Source of the DNA: Antilocapra americana
Lineage: Eukaryota > Chordata > Mammalia > Artiodactyla > Antilocapridae
NCBI GenBank assembly: GCA_007570785.1
Contig: ML664157.1
Coordinates: 5,479,424-5,543,423, forward strand
Direction: 5' to 3'
Length of the DNA: 64,000 bases
A program made the translations under genes and the position numbers. Positions 61,801-63,930 of the stretch are shown in pieces (the stretch's first letter is position 1; each line of letters begins with the position of its first letter). The notes under the pieces are model-generated. The model was not told the DNA's origin. It was given only the letters and a program-made list of their open reading frames with translations, and made no database searches.

Positions 61801-63930
61801 GGCACTCAGGCACTCAGATTGTTCCTGCGCACGTAGGACTCTGGAAGCCAGCGCCTCCTCGAAGTCTGATGCTCCTCACTGCCTCTCTGGTCTCACCCCT
61901 ACCCAACATCCCTCCTCCACCAAGCAGGAAGGTGCAGTCCCAGTGGGGTCCAGGCCTCTGCGCCCCTCACCATGCTCTTGTCTCCATTCATCCAAGGCCA
62001 GGCCTGTGGTACTTGACCCAGTCCTCCCACCAGGCAGCTTTCAATTTGCTGTGGCACATGGTATGTACTGTAGCGATGCCAACTAGTCAGCTGGTGATGG
62101 GTGAGGGAACAAGGATATGCGAACCACTGGGCACCGCTGGACTCCTTCCTCAGGGCTCCTCTAGTACAGGCTCCGTCCCCACCTGGAGATGGGTTTGGAA
62201 TGGATCAGGCACTTTCAGGTGAAGGCCAGGTGTGGACCAGGCGTGGCTGCAGGCTTTCTGTTCTTATCTCTGATGAGCGCTGACTCTCTCCTTTCTCCCG
62301 ATGACAGTTCCCCAGGCAAGGCTTGCAACAGACCCAGCAGCAGCAGCAGACTGCCGCCCTGGTGCGGCAGCTCCAAAAGCAGCTTTCTAGTAAGTATGCT
62401 CCCTCAGAAACACACGGCTTCCAGGAGGTGGAGCTACACACGCTTAGCCGCTCCTCAAAAACCACAGTCTTCCTCACCGCTTTCCTGTTCCCTTTAGTCC
62501 TGGCTGTCCCTACTGTGTTCAGTCTTGGTTTGAAGGTTTTTTTTTTTCCTGCAAAAGCCCCAGTCTTAAGTTCAGCAAAGATGTTTTCCTATTGCTTCCA
62601 TCTGAGTCTAGGAATGTTTCTTTCCATCTGGGGGACCCCAAGAAACAACAGGTTCTTTCCTTGCAAAGCTAGATGCCCCCAAGAGCATCTTGGCTGATGC
62701 CCTCAAATGTACTAGGGGGCAGGTTCGGGGTCCCCAGACACTATGACTTTACATGTGCTAATTCATTTAATTTCTAAACCACCTCATGTTAGTCGCTCAG
62801 TTGTATCCGACACTTTGTGATCCCATGGACTGTAGACCGTCGGTCTCCCCTATCCATGAGATTCTCCAGGCAAGAATACTAGAGTGGATTGCCATGCCTT
62901 CCTCCAGGGGCTCTTCCCAACCCAGGGATTGAACCTTGGTCTCCCACATTGCAGGCAGATTCTTTACCTGCGATTATTCTTTACCTGGTATTATTGCTAT
63001 TCCTACATTACAGATGAGAAAACAACTAGAGAACAGGGACACTGACTTGTCTGCCCAAGGTTACTCAGCCAACAGCTGGGACTAAAACTCAGAGTGACTC
63101 GTTCCAGAGCCACCTTTCAACCACGGTATAGATTCTGCTGGCTGACATCAGCAGTGATGCAGGTCTCCTTTGTTGAATAAGGGCAACTAAGCTGAGCTGC
63201 CCATTGCGCGTCTCCTGAGGGCTCCGTTTATGCCGTAGTCTGTATGCGTGGGACCTCTGGATTTGAACAGTCCCTCCAGAGTTGTGCGAGCAGTAGCTGT
63301 TTCTAAGCCTGTGTCACTTTTTGAACCTGTGCATGGTTCTTCGTGTGCACAGACATAGGTGCGTAGGCATACGCTCGCGTCTCACGCACACAGCCTCTCT
63401 CTCACGTGCATACACTCTTGCCTGGTTCTCTCTGATGTATCTATGGCCATTTGCAGAAAACGGCCCACTTCAAGCTGCTTCTCTTTCAACTATTATAATG
63501 TCAGTGTTAAAGGAGAATCTCTGATGTGCTTTTATGAAGTTTTGAGAACCTTTCATGTTTTATGATACTTAACAGGCATTTTAATGTTAATATTTAGGTG
63601 GTTCAGGGACAGAGACATTTGACGGGCCAGGTACCCACATCCCAAGGCCTTTTGCTGGCAGGTATGGGACCGTGATGTAGAGCTGGCCCCTCTGCAGAAT
63701 GAATCCAAGGGTGCTGTTAAGACCTGGCCACTCAAGTGTCTGACTAGTGTTAGACTCCCTGGCCAGTCTGTTCCCCTGTTCCTGAGGCTGGTACTGAAGG
63801 CAGTGACATGTGCATACCGTCTATCTGTAGCATAATTTTGCAGCTGCAATTTTGTTTGAATTTCTTTCTCTCATTAGGTAACCAGCCACAGCAAGGAGTG
63901 ACTCCCTACGGGCATCCTTCACACTTCTGA
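3609..63930 (+). CDS. MED12L: MED12L, Mediator complex subunit 12-like: 3' half, 24 coding exons
   Basis: Spliced gene; the exons are listed separately below. The joined exons encode about 1,196 residues ending in [11 protein letters not shown] and a TGA at 63928-63930. Signature stretches ([60 protein letters not shown]) belong to the MED12/MED12L family. The tail matches MED12L rather than MED12, which ends differently and has much longer polyglutamine runs. From family knowledge, MED12 proteins belong to the Mediator kinase module (CDK8/19, cyclin C, MED13) in the nucleus and relay transcription-factor signals to RNA polymerase II; the C-terminal PQL domain of MED12 binds beta-catenin. The N-terminal kinase-activating segment and the LCEWAV domain lie upstream of this window. 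All junctions keep phase and no exon has a frameshift or premature stop, so the gene looks intact. Paralogue assignment rests on recalled sequences, not on a database search. Confidence 0.96.
3837..4403 (+). other. Intron w1
   Basis: AT-rich intron with a perfect 38-bp tandem duplication at 4053-4128. No transposon is recognised. Confidence 0.85.
4053..4128. repeat. Perfect 38-bp tandem duplication
   Basis: Two identical copies, 4053-4090 and 4091-4128, each beginning AACATATATGACAAAAATAC. Perfect identity in AT-rich intron sequence suggests a recent duplication that may vary in copy number. Confidence 0.95.
4404..4545 (+). CDS. MED12L: MED12L coding exon w2
   Basis: Acceptor TTCTTTGTAG; the first G completes the Arg codon from exon w1. 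Encodes [39 protein letters not shown] and NDVLCTVD (window residues 76-123). Donor GAT|GTAAGT, phase 0. The segment is strongly conserved between the paralogues. Confidence 0.96.
4546..6156 (+). other. Intron w2
   Basis: 1.6 kb of T-rich sequence. Several short open frames on both strands (for example 5056-5358 and 5355-5633) have no family resemblance. No transposon is recognised with confidence. Confidence 0.75.
6157..6277 (+). CDS. MED12L: MED12L coding exon w3
   Basis: Acceptor TTTTTCTTGAAG, donor GCAG|GTAAGG, phase 0 in and phase 1 out. Encodes [15 protein letters not shown] and [20 protein letters not shown], then SLLAA (window residues 124-163). Confidence 0.96.
6278..6659 (+). other. 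Intron w3
   Basis: 382 bp without a recognised repeat or other feature. Confidence 0.8.
6660..6761 (+). CDS. MED12L: MED12L coding exon w4
   Basis: Acceptor CTCTCTCCTAG, donor ACTG|GTGAGA; phase 1 in and out. Encodes [34 protein letters not shown] (window residues 164-197), matching the family without gaps. Confidence 0.96.
6762..7459 (+). other. Intron w4
   Basis: 698 bp; a 13-base A run near 7266-7279 and no transposon that I recognise. Confidence 0.75.
7460..7573 (+). CDS. MED12L: MED12L coding exon w5
   Basis: Acceptor TTTTTCTTATAG, donor CTTG|GTAAGA; phase 1 in and out. Encodes [20 protein letters not shown] and [19 protein letters not shown] (window residues 198-235). Confidence 0.96.
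7910..8060 (+). mobile_element. Probable MIR SINE remnant
   Basis: Diverged, but keeps the order of the MIR core: 'GGGTTTTAATC', a pyrimidine-rich 'TCCATCTGCCTTAATTTTTTCATG' like region, then a GATAGTTACAATGATA stretch. The call is tentative. Confidence 0.4.
8427..8467 (+). mobile_element. Internally deleted Bov-tA fragment
   Basis: GGGGCTTGCCTGGTTGGAAA joined directly to GATCCCCTGGAGAAGGAAAT: the start and the middle of the SINE with the section between them missing and no tail. Confidence 0.6.
8482..8516. repeat. Imperfect (CA)n tract
   Basis: ACACACACACAGAGACACAC and following bases; interrupted dinucleotide repeat. Confidence 0.9.
9304..9520 (+). mobile_element. Bov-tA SINE, left unit of a composite
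   Basis: GGGCTTCCCTCGTGGCTCAG head and a BovB-type tail ending in GAGCACGCATGC plus about 12 extra bases. It lacks the usual (AACA)n end. The 14-bp sequence AATAGTTGTTTATA lies immediately 5' (9290-9303) and recurs only after the second unit (9737-9750). Confidence 0.9.
9521..9736 (+). mobile_element. Bov-tA SINE, right unit of a composite
   Basis: Starts GGGCTTCTCTGGTGGCTCAG directly after the left unit and ends with ACTAAATAACAACAGCAAC. The target-site duplication partner AATAGTTGTTTATA follows at 9737-9750, so one duplication brackets both units. Confidence 0.9.
11027..11226 (+). CDS. MED12L: MED12L coding exon w6
   Basis: Acceptor TTCTGTTATGTAG; G plus GA completes Gly from w5. Encodes [38 protein letters not shown] and [16 protein letters not shown] (window residues 236-302). 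Donor CAG|GTATTT is weak after position +3. Ends in phase 0. Confidence 0.96.
11350..12320 (-). mobile_element. Ancient L1M-family LINE fragment
   Basis: Diverged, but follows the characteristic reverse-strand phrases of old mammalian L1: 'CATATTTGCTTTATAATTCTA' like text, 'CAGTTTTGTCAGTTGTCTCA', 'GGTGATGTTAGTTTTGATCA' and 'TTTACTATGATGGTTGCAAG', all in order. The subfamily is not resolved. Confidence 0.75.
12851..13079 (+). mobile_element. Bov-tA SINE
   Basis: TGTTCCTTGGTGGCTCAGCG head, GGTTTGATCTCTGG B-box remnant, BovB-type tail and an (AACA)-rich end. A short imperfect duplication around AAGGTCA lies at 12840-12846 and 13080-13086. Confidence 0.88.
13500..13770 (+). mobile_element. Ancient L1M 3' fragment
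   Basis: Follows old L1 3' sequence: 'ATTATCCTAAGAACATAATT', 'AGATGTGCACAAGTATTTAT', 'AACATTATTCATAATGATAT'. Highly diverged. Confidence 0.55.
14060..14248 (+). CDS. MED12L: MED12L coding exon w7
   Basis: Acceptor TCTTATTTTTAG, donor CAG|GTGAGT; phase 0 on both sides, 63 codons. Encodes [40 protein letters not shown] and [15 protein letters not shown] (window residues 303-365). Confidence 0.97.
14249..14852 (+). other. Intron w7
   Basis: 604 bp of AT-rich sequence; nothing recognised. Confidence 0.8.
14853..14927 (+). CDS. MED12L: MED12L coding exon w8
   Basis: Short 25-codon exon, acceptor CCGTTTTCCCCAG, donor CCT|GTGAGT, phase 0 on both sides. Encodes [20 protein letters not shown] and CLKDP (window residues 366-390). 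Separated from w9 by only 117 bp. Confidence 0.96.
15045..15235 (+). CDS. MED12L: MED12L coding exon w9
   Basis: Acceptor TGTCTGACTCCAG; encodes [40 protein letters not shown] and [12 protein letters not shown] (window residues 391-454). The Ser/Asn/Gly-rich middle is the most variable part of this otherwise conserved block. Donor CTAAG|GTATTT, phase 2, is followed by a T run. Confidence 0.96.
15236..16048 (+). other. Intron w9
   Basis: 813 bp without a recognised repeat. Its 3' end is unusually purine-rich, and the acceptor polypyrimidine tract is short (TGTTTCCAATTTTAG). Confidence 0.75.
16049..16210 (+). CDS. MED12L: MED12L coding exon w10
   Basis: The first T completes Ser from w9. Encodes [40 protein letters not shown] and [12 protein letters not shown] (window residues 454-507). 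Lysine-rich end. Donor AAAAG|GTATGG, phase 2. Confidence 0.97.
16300..16814 (-). mobile_element. BovB (RTE) LINE, 5'-truncated 3' end
   Basis: Reverse-strand BovB sequence coding for the C-terminal end of the reverse-transcriptase ORF (16330-16572, [15 protein letters not shown]...) and the 3' end that ruminant SINEs share. An 11-bp target-site duplication TCATTGTACTC lies at 16289-16299 and 16815-16825. It starts about 90 bp past the w10 donor. A fragment, not a working gene. Confidence 0.92.
17171..17202. repeat. Perfect inverted repeat, 13-bp arms
   Basis: CCTATATATTAGG (17171-17183) and its exact reverse complement (17190-17202) with a 6-base loop CTAGAT. Could form a hairpin in RNA or a cruciform in DNA. 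Confidence 0.95.
17440..17695 (-). mobile_element. MIR-like SINE remnant
   Basis: Reverse-complement MIR order: 'TTTTTACAGAAGAAGAAACT', then 'AAGTTAAGTAAATTTCTCAA', 'AGGACACTTAGCTAAGGAGG' and 'GTCTGTGCTCTTAACTA'. Diverged, as expected for this ancient family. Confidence 0.7.
18105..18280 (+). mobile_element. Probable MIR remnant cut by Bov-tA
   Basis: 'GATGTAGTGGAGCTGTGCAC', 'CTCATCTCAGTTCTACTCAT' and 'CCCGTTTCCTGGACCCTAAA' follow the order of a sense MIR. The Bov-tA at 18281 sits where the MIR would continue. Confidence 0.45.
18281..18477 (+). mobile_element. Bov-tA SINE
   Basis: GTGGCTCAGTGGTAAAGAAT head, BovB-type tail and ACTAAACAACAGC end. Near-perfect 12-bp target-site duplication AAAATAC(G/A)AATG at 18269-18280 and 18478-18489. 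Sense copy 411 bp upstream of exon w11. Confidence 0.9.
18889..19000 (+). CDS. MED12L: MED12L coding exon w11
   Basis: Acceptor TTACTTCCTTTATAG; the first T completes Ser from w10. Encodes [20 protein letters not shown] and [17 protein letters not shown] (window residues 508-545). Donor CAG|GTAAAG, phase 0. At 112 bp, its loss would shift the frame. It lies between two oppositely oriented Bov-tA copies. Confidence 0.97.
19458..19692 (-). mobile_element. Bov-tA SINE
   Basis: Reverse-strand BovB-type tail (CACTTTAGTTGTGCCCGACT...) through a degraded tRNA-like head ending GCACCACCTGCGAAGTCCC. Target-site duplication AGGGCACAA at 19448-19456 and 19693-19701. Antisense copy about 460 bp downstream of exon w11. 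Confidence 0.88.
20040..20780 (+). mobile_element. L2 LINE 3' fragment, interrupted
   Basis: Diverged L2 3' region: 'AGTGATCCTTTTAAAGTGTA', then (after a SINE) 'CTGCAGGTCTCTGCTCAGCT', 'CACCTCCTTAGTCCTCTCTC', 'CACTTACTGTACTTATTTTG' and 'ACCAGAATGTCAGCTCTATG', in the L2 order. It was present long before the Bov-tA inside it. Confidence 0.75.
20126..20359 (-). mobile_element. Bov-tA SINE inside the L2
   Basis: TG-rich start, GTACGACTCTTTGCAACCGC tail segment and GCGCCACCTGGGAAACCCC head end. Short duplication TTTCTTA on each side (20119-20125, 20360-20366). Confidence 0.88.
21298..21519 (-). mobile_element. Bov-tA SINE
   Basis: Reverse-strand copy preceded by a (GGT)n tract and ending GAGCCACCTGGGAAGCCC. 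Perfect 12-bp target-site duplication CTTTATCTTTAC at 21286-21297 and 21520-21531. Confidence 0.92.
21876..21965 (+). CDS. MED12L: MED12L coding exon w12
   Basis: Acceptor TTTTCTGGTTTAG, donor TTG|GTAAGA, phase 0 on both sides, 30 codons. Encodes [20 protein letters not shown] and [10 protein letters not shown] (window residues 546-575). Skipping would keep frame. Confidence 0.96.
21966..22974 (+). other. Intron w12
   Basis: 1.0 kb; open frames on the minus strand (21872-22224) overlap the exon edge but have no family resemblance. No transposon recognised. Confidence 0.75.
22975..23084 (+). CDS. MED12L: MED12L coding exon w13
   Basis: Acceptor TTTTTTTATGTTCTAG, donor ACAA|GTAGGT, phase 0 in and 2 out. 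Encodes [36 protein letters not shown] (window residues 576-611). Confidence 0.96.
23281..23416 (+). CDS. MED12L: MED12L coding exon w14
   Basis: Acceptor TTTCTTTCTCCTCCTAG after a 196-bp intron; the first T completes Asn. Encodes [20 protein letters not shown] and [19 protein letters not shown] (window residues 612-657). Donor AAA|GTAAGT, phase 0. Confidence 0.97.
23417..24223 (+). other. Intron w14
   Basis: 807 bp of AT-rich sequence with a strong C/T tract before the acceptor; no repeat recognised. Confidence 0.8.
24224..24385 (+). CDS. MED12L: MED12L coding exon w15 (GC donor)
   Basis: Acceptor CTCTCTTTTTTAG. Encodes [40 protein letters not shown] and [11 protein letters not shown] (window residues 658-711). 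The family sequence continues [13 protein letters not shown], which puts the exon end at CAG (24385). That makes the donor CAG|GCAAGA, a GC-AG intron. A GT donor 6 bases on (AGA|GTAAAT, after 24391) would insert Ala-Arg in frame. Confidence 0.93.
24856..25089 (-). mobile_element. Bov-tA SINE, left arm of inverted pair
   Basis: Reverse-strand copy from CTCAGTTACTCAATCATGTC to GCGTCACCTGGGAAGCCC, with a short internal duplication around ATACTGGAGT/AAACTGGAGT. Approximate flanking duplication AAAAC(T/G)... at 24847 and 25090. Confidence 0.88.
25217..25438 (+). mobile_element. Bov-tA SINE, right arm of inverted pair
   Basis: TGCTTCCCACGTGACACAGT head, GGTTCGATCCCTGGGTTGGA B-box region and BovB-type tail to GACTAAATGGCTAACACACC. 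Lies 127 bp from an oppositely oriented copy. Confidence 0.9.
26425..26560 (+). mobile_element. Probable MIR remnant
   Basis: 'GTGGTATAACAGACAGTAGA', 'TCTGGACTTACAGGCCTGGA' and 'ATGTAGCCTCTGCC' follow the MIR core order. Diverged and tentative. Confidence 0.4.
26658..27020 (+). CDS. MED12L: MED12L coding exon w16
   Basis: Largest exon here (121 codons, window residues 712-832). Encodes [40 protein letters not shown] and [20 protein letters not shown], then a charged, low-complexity stretch with [15 protein letters not shown]. The basic run could act as a nuclear localisation signal (inference). The exon marks the change from the helical body to the PQL tail. Acceptor TTTCGCCACAG; donor GAC|GTGAGT, phase 0 both sides. 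Open frames on the other strand (26776-27108) are shadows. Confidence 0.97.
27021..29101 (+). other. Intron w16
   Basis: 2.1 kb. An antisense BovB 3' end (28567-28875) lies 226 bp before the next exon. The rest is AT-rich with nothing recognised; open frames at 28007-28249 and 28224-28466 lack family resemblance. Confidence 0.78.
28567..28875 (-). mobile_element. BovB LINE 3' end, 5'-truncated
   Basis: Reverse-strand BovB; the C-terminal reverse-transcriptase ORF remnant reads [20 protein letters not shown] on the minus strand. Perfect 11-bp target-site duplication TCCCCCACTGT at 28556-28566 and 28876-28886. About 310 bp inserted. Confidence 0.92.
29102..29258 (+). CDS. MED12L: MED12L coding exon w17
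   Basis: Start of the PQL-type tail (window residues 833-884): [52 protein letters not shown]. Acceptor TTGTGTTGAAG|GAG has a weak pyrimidine tract and a tandem AAGGAG acceptor; use of the second AG would drop one Glu. Donor CCAG|GTAAGT, phase 1. Confidence 0.96.
29985..30775 (-). mobile_element. BovB LINE fragment (longest here)
   Basis: Reverse-strand BovB of about 790 bp. Minus-strand frames carry reverse-transcriptase C-terminal sequence: [20 protein letters not shown], then [27 protein letters not shown]-type text. Frames are broken; this is a dead fragment without the endonuclease or the catalytic core. Confidence 0.9.
30803..31143 (-). mobile_element. BovB LINE 3' end
   Basis: TTGTTGTTGTTCAGTCACTA 3' tail (reverse strand) and the degraded reverse-transcriptase end, beginning about 30 bp past the previous BovB fragment. 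Two adjacent 3' ends in the same orientation indicate two separate insertions or a local duplication. Confidence 0.88.
31535..31795 (-). mobile_element. CHR-type SINE
   Basis: Reverse-strand CHR: GTTGCTGCAGGGGGGCTTTC to CTGGACCACCAGGAAGT. Flanking duplication CCATTC(AT/GC)ACATT at 31522-31534 and 31796-31808, two mismatches. Confidence 0.85.
31838..31865. repeat. (AC)14 microsatellite
   Basis: 28 uninterrupted bases of alternating A and C just after the CHR SINE; likely length-polymorphic. Confidence 0.97.
32778..33001 (+). mobile_element. Bov-tA SINE
   Basis: GCTTCCCAGGTGGACTAGTG head, GTGGGTTCAGTCCCTGGCTC B-box region, BovB-type tail ending GCGATTTAGCACAGCATAAC. About 320 bp before exon w18. 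Confidence 0.88.
33318..33529 (+). CDS. MED12L: MED12L coding exon w18
   Basis: Acceptor GTTGCTTTTGTAG. Encodes [40 protein letters not shown] and [20 protein letters not shown], then QAQTRPFQQ (window residues 885-955). Six glutamines from (CAG)4CAACAG at about 33474-33491. Donor CAG|GTTTGT is weak and opens the longest intron. Read-through would add 24 residues before a stop at 33602-33604. Confidence 0.96.
34325..34440 (-). mobile_element. Probable MIR/L2-type remnant
   Basis: 'ATGATAGCTGCTAACACTAA', 'GAGAGCACTTCCTGTTTGCC' and 'CTCACAGCAGTCCTAGGAGT' resemble the end shared by ancient mammalian repeats. The family is uncertain. Confidence 0.4.
35489..35716 (+). mobile_element. Bov-tA SINE with internal A14
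   Basis: GGGCTTCTCAGGTGGTGCTA head interrupted by an A14 run (35515-35528), then an ordinary body and tail. Perfect 10-bp target-site duplication ATTCTTTTAT at 35479-35488 and 35717-35726. The A run lies inside the tRNA-like head, where none is normal. Confidence 0.92.
35960..35988. repeat. Perfect inverted repeat, 11-bp arms
   Basis: CTTACTACAAA (35960-35970) and its reverse complement (35978-35988) around TCGAAGG. It lies in the Tigger1 remnant, where the usual text has only the right half of this symmetry. Confidence 0.95.
36268..36545 (-). mobile_element. CHR-type SINE inside Tigger1
   Basis: Reverse-strand CHR from the poly-T side (TTTTTTAAGTTTTTATTGAT) to CCACAGGACCACCAGGGAAG. Includes TTCAGTAGTTGTGGCTCATG, typical of the family. 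Confidence 0.88.
36585..36682 (-). mobile_element. Partial Bov-tA head inside Tigger1
   Basis: Only the tRNA-like half remains: CCAGGGGATCTTCCCAACCC, GGGGATTGAACCCACGTCTC and TACCACCAGTGCCACATACA. No BovB-type tail. Confidence 0.82.
37695..37959 (-). mobile_element. CHR-type SINE
   Basis: Reverse-strand CHR: TTGTTATTT-like poly-T side, GTCTTCGTTGCTGCATGCAG, ending CTGAACCACCAGGGAATTCC. Duplication AACCCTG(A/G)A at 37686-37694 and 37960-37968. Confidence 0.87.
38740..39009 (+). mobile_element. Bov-A2 (ART2A) SINE, young
   Basis: Full two-unit element: GGAGAAGGCAATGGCAGCCC and, at about 38883, GGAGAAGGAAATGGCAACCC; ends CTTAGCAGCGGC. Perfect 12-bp target-site duplication AACAGCCCTTAG at 38728-38739 and 39010-39021. 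One of the least diverged copies in the window. Confidence 0.95.
39870..40260. other. GC-richer unique island in intron w18
   Basis: Not a repeat that I recognise. It is GC-richer than the surrounding intron and carries a 103-codon frame (39911-40222) with no family resemblance. Could be a regulatory element; no coding signal is visible. Confidence 0.35.
40440..41220 (-). mobile_element. Ancient L1M 3' UTR region
   Basis: Reverse-strand L1 phrases in order: 'ACTGTTAACCATGCTACAAT', 'AAACATTTTTGCATACTTCT', 'TTTCCAAAGTGGTGATGATT', 'CTTTCTCCACATCTTCACTA' and 'ACATTTTAATTTGCACTTTC'. Well diverged. Confidence 0.72.
42190..42208. repeat. Poly-G run, G19
   Basis: Nineteen consecutive G on the coding strand of MED12L. 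Able in principle to form a G-quadruplex in DNA or pre-mRNA; the exact length is prone to assembly error. Confidence 0.9.
44888..44907. repeat. Short inverted repeat, 9-bp arms
   Basis: ACAAGGTAA (44888-44896) and TTACCTTGT (44899-44907) with a 2-base centre, in a stretch of repeated GGAATTTAC-like words. Confidence 0.9.
45725..45826 (+). mobile_element. BovB-type 3' tail fragment
   Basis: 'CAGGGAAGCCTGGCATGCTG', 'AAAGAGTCAGATGCAACTGA' and a final ACAACCAAAACAAC resemble the shared BovB/Bov-tA 3' end. Head missing. Confidence 0.75.
46820..47432 (+). mobile_element. BovB LINE 3' fragment, sense
   Basis: About 610 bp of BovB. An open frame at 46959-47420 keeps 153 codons of the reverse-transcriptase C-terminus ([60 protein letters not shown]). 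The catalytic domain and endonuclease are absent, so it is a dead copy with a fortuitously intact end. Confidence 0.92.
47840..48060 (+). mobile_element. MIR SINE
   Basis: 'CCCTGGGCTTTGGAGGCAGG', 'CTCTGAGCTCAAGTTTTCCT', 'AAGAAAATGGGGACCAAGAG' and 'AGCATATAATAGATGCCTAG' follow a near full-length MIR. Confidence 0.82.
49023..49112 (+). CDS. MED12L: MED12L coding exon w19
   Basis: Acceptor TCGGCTTTGTTTTCCAG, 30 codons, phase 0 on both sides. Encodes [20 protein letters not shown] and [10 protein letters not shown] (window residues 956-985). Donor CAG|GTACCC is weak. Being symmetrical, it could be skipped without a frameshift. Confidence 0.94.
49490..49690 (+). mobile_element. MIR SINE
   Basis: 'GGCCTTGGCATCATACCTTG', 'CAACCTCTAAGCTCTGTAGC', 'TCTGTCTCGGTAAAATAGAA' and 'CTAGATACATGGTAGTTATT' match the MIR layout. 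Confidence 0.7.
50237..50446 (+). mobile_element. Bov-tA SINE
   Basis: GGGCTTTCTTGGTGGCTCAG head, CTAACACTTTCACTTTC end. Perfect 13-bp target-site duplication TGACACCCTCATT at 50224-50236 and 50447-50459, so a fairly young insertion. Confidence 0.94.
50995..51224 (+). CDS. MED12L: MED12L coding exon w20
   Basis: Acceptor TTGTGCCTGCCTGCAG. Encodes [60 protein letters not shown] and [12 protein letters not shown] (window residues 986-1062). Gln/Pro/Tyr-rich PQL tail, probably disordered. Donor CAGAG|GTGATG, phase 2. Other reading frames over this GC-rich exon are shadows. Confidence 0.96.
51225..52869 (+). other. Intron w20
   Basis: 1.6 kb with a MIR at 52385-52615. 51230-52380 has no recognised repeat; short open frames near 52014-52355 show no family resemblance. 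Confidence 0.78.
52385..52615 (+). mobile_element. MIR SINE
   Basis: 'CTGGGTTTAAATCCCATCTG', 'TGCCATTTTCTATCTTACTA', 'CTCTGTTTTCTCACTTTAAA' and 'GTAAAATGCTCGGTTAATGT' follow MIR closely. Confidence 0.8.
52870..53026 (+). CDS. MED12L: MED12L coding exon w21
   Basis: The acceptor CTTTCTTCATTACCAG yields G, which completes Arg from w20. Encodes [40 protein letters not shown] and [12 protein letters not shown] (window residues 1062-1114). Donor CAG|GTAGGG, phase 0. A 118-codon frame in another register (52747-53103) is a shadow. Confidence 0.96.
54100..54380 (+). mobile_element. Probable MIR remnant
   Basis: 'CCTTTAGTTTTGTCATAAGT', 'AAAACAGAAATGATTATAGT' and 'AAGTAAAGCACTTATTTGGT' resemble the MIR 3' half. 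Diverged. Confidence 0.5.
55635..55765 (-). mobile_element. Truncated Bov-tA/BovB-tail SINE next to an exon
   Basis: Only the tail half: GGTTTAGTCGCTAATTCTTG to TTGCCATTTCCTTCTCCAG. Perfect 9-bp target-site duplication GGAATGATA at 55626-55634 and 55766-55774, so the truncation happened at insertion. It ends 54 bp before exon w22, just upstream of its branch-point region. Confidence 0.88.
55820..55933 (+). CDS. MED12L: MED12L coding exon w22
   Basis: Acceptor TTTCTTTCTTTCCAG, donor CTG|GTAAGG, phase 0 both sides, 38 codons. Encodes [20 protein letters not shown], then [18 protein letters not shown] (window residues 1115-1152). It has a coding minisatellite of period 18 (55832-55867), read as QQPPQP twice. 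Length may differ from the human exon. Confidence 0.94.
55832..55867 (+). repeat. Coding 18-bp minisatellite (QQPPQP)2
   Basis: Two 18-bp units, 55832-55849 and 55850-55867, each CAGCAGCCCCCCCAGCC plus one base; they differ only at the last base. In frame with exon w22. Confidence 0.92.
57040..57592 (+). mobile_element. BovB LINE 3' fragment, sense
   Basis: 5'-truncated BovB with the reverse-transcriptase C-terminal frame broken in the middle (57080-57415 reads [40 protein letters not shown]), then the usual 3' end GGACACGACTGAGTAACTGA. Dead copy. Confidence 0.9.
57748..57921 (-). mobile_element. Partial Bov-tA SINE
   Basis: Reverse-strand CATGGACTGTAGCTGGCCAG to GCGGTACCAGGGAAGCCC; the far end of the tail is missing. 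Confidence 0.87.
58028..58088. repeat. 24-bp direct repeat, period 37
   Basis: AGACTTCAGATAATTTCCAA TTA-type unit present at 58028-58051 and again at 58065-58088, identical over 24 bases, with a 13-base spacer. Confidence 0.93.
58917..59290 (-). mobile_element. MLT1-type LTR (ERVL-MaLR)
   Basis: Reverse-strand MLT1 order: 'ATGGTCTCACCGTTCTGGAG', 'AGCTTCTGATTGTTTCCTGG', 'CATTCCTTGGCTTGCAGACA', 'TCTCCCTGTGTTTGTGTCCA' and 'AATAATTCAACCCCTAAT'. Ancient solitary LTR; no internal retroviral genes are visible nearby. Confidence 0.72.
59748..60281 (+). mobile_element. Bovine-type L1 3' end
   Basis: 'CAACCTAGATGCCCATCAAC', 'TGGAATATTACTCAGCATTA', 'AGAGTGAAGTAAGCCAGAAG', a G-rich 3' UTR (GGGGGAGGGAATCGGGAGGA) and AATAAAG shortly before the poly-A. 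A 5'-truncated young L1 in the sense orientation of MED12L. Confidence 0.88.
62308..62389 (+). CDS. MED12L: MED12L coding exon w23
   Basis: Acceptor TTTCTCCCGATGACAG. Encodes [20 protein letters not shown] and QLQKQLS (window residues 1153-1179), the Gln-rich segment shared almost unchanged with MED12. Donor TCTA|GTAAGT, phase 1. The larger frames at 62205-62697 are shadows or read-through. Confidence 0.96.
62735..63115 (-). mobile_element. MIR SINE split by Bov-tA
   Basis: 'CTTTACATGTGCTAATTCAT' on the left, then after the insert 'TACATTACAGATGAGAAAAC', 'CTTGTCTGCCCAAGGTTACT' and 'AGCTGGGACTAAAACTCAGA'. Reverse-strand MIR. Confidence 0.75.
62787..62972 (-). mobile_element. Bov-tA SINE inside MIR
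   Basis: GTTAGTCGCTCAGTTGTATC to CATTGCAGGCAGATTCTTTA; BovB-type tail first, then the degraded tRNA-like head, whose last part is missing. Confidence 0.87.
63878..63930 (+). CDS. MED12L: MED12L last coding exon w24 and stop
   Basis: Acceptor TTTCTTTCTCTCATTAG; GT completes Ser from w23. Encodes [16 protein letters not shown] and TGA at 63928-63930 (window residues 1180-1196). This end is the MED12L one; MED12 ends in a different short tail. Confidence 0.96.

Larger units (their letters stand above)
55934..62307 (+). other. Intron w22
   Basis: 6.4 kb: sense BovB (57040-57592), a partial antisense Bov-tA (57748-57921), a local direct repeat (58028-58088), an antisense MLT1 LTR (about 58917-59290) and a sense bovine L1 3' end (59748-60281). 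60300-62300 is GC-richer with several open frames (60968-61336, 61715-62086, 61869-62222) that show no family resemblance. 55990-57030 has nothing recognised. Confidence 0.78.
62390..63877 (+). other. Intron w23
   Basis: 1.5 kb. A Bov-tA (62787-62972) sits inside an antisense MIR (62735-62786 and 62973-63115). 63130-63870 contains nothing recognised. Confidence 0.78.

Noticed and set aside
61715..62222. Two overlapping frames of 123 and 117 codons near the w23 exon
   Set aside because: GC-rich intron sequence with no domain, no splice context and no in-phase link to MED12L exons.
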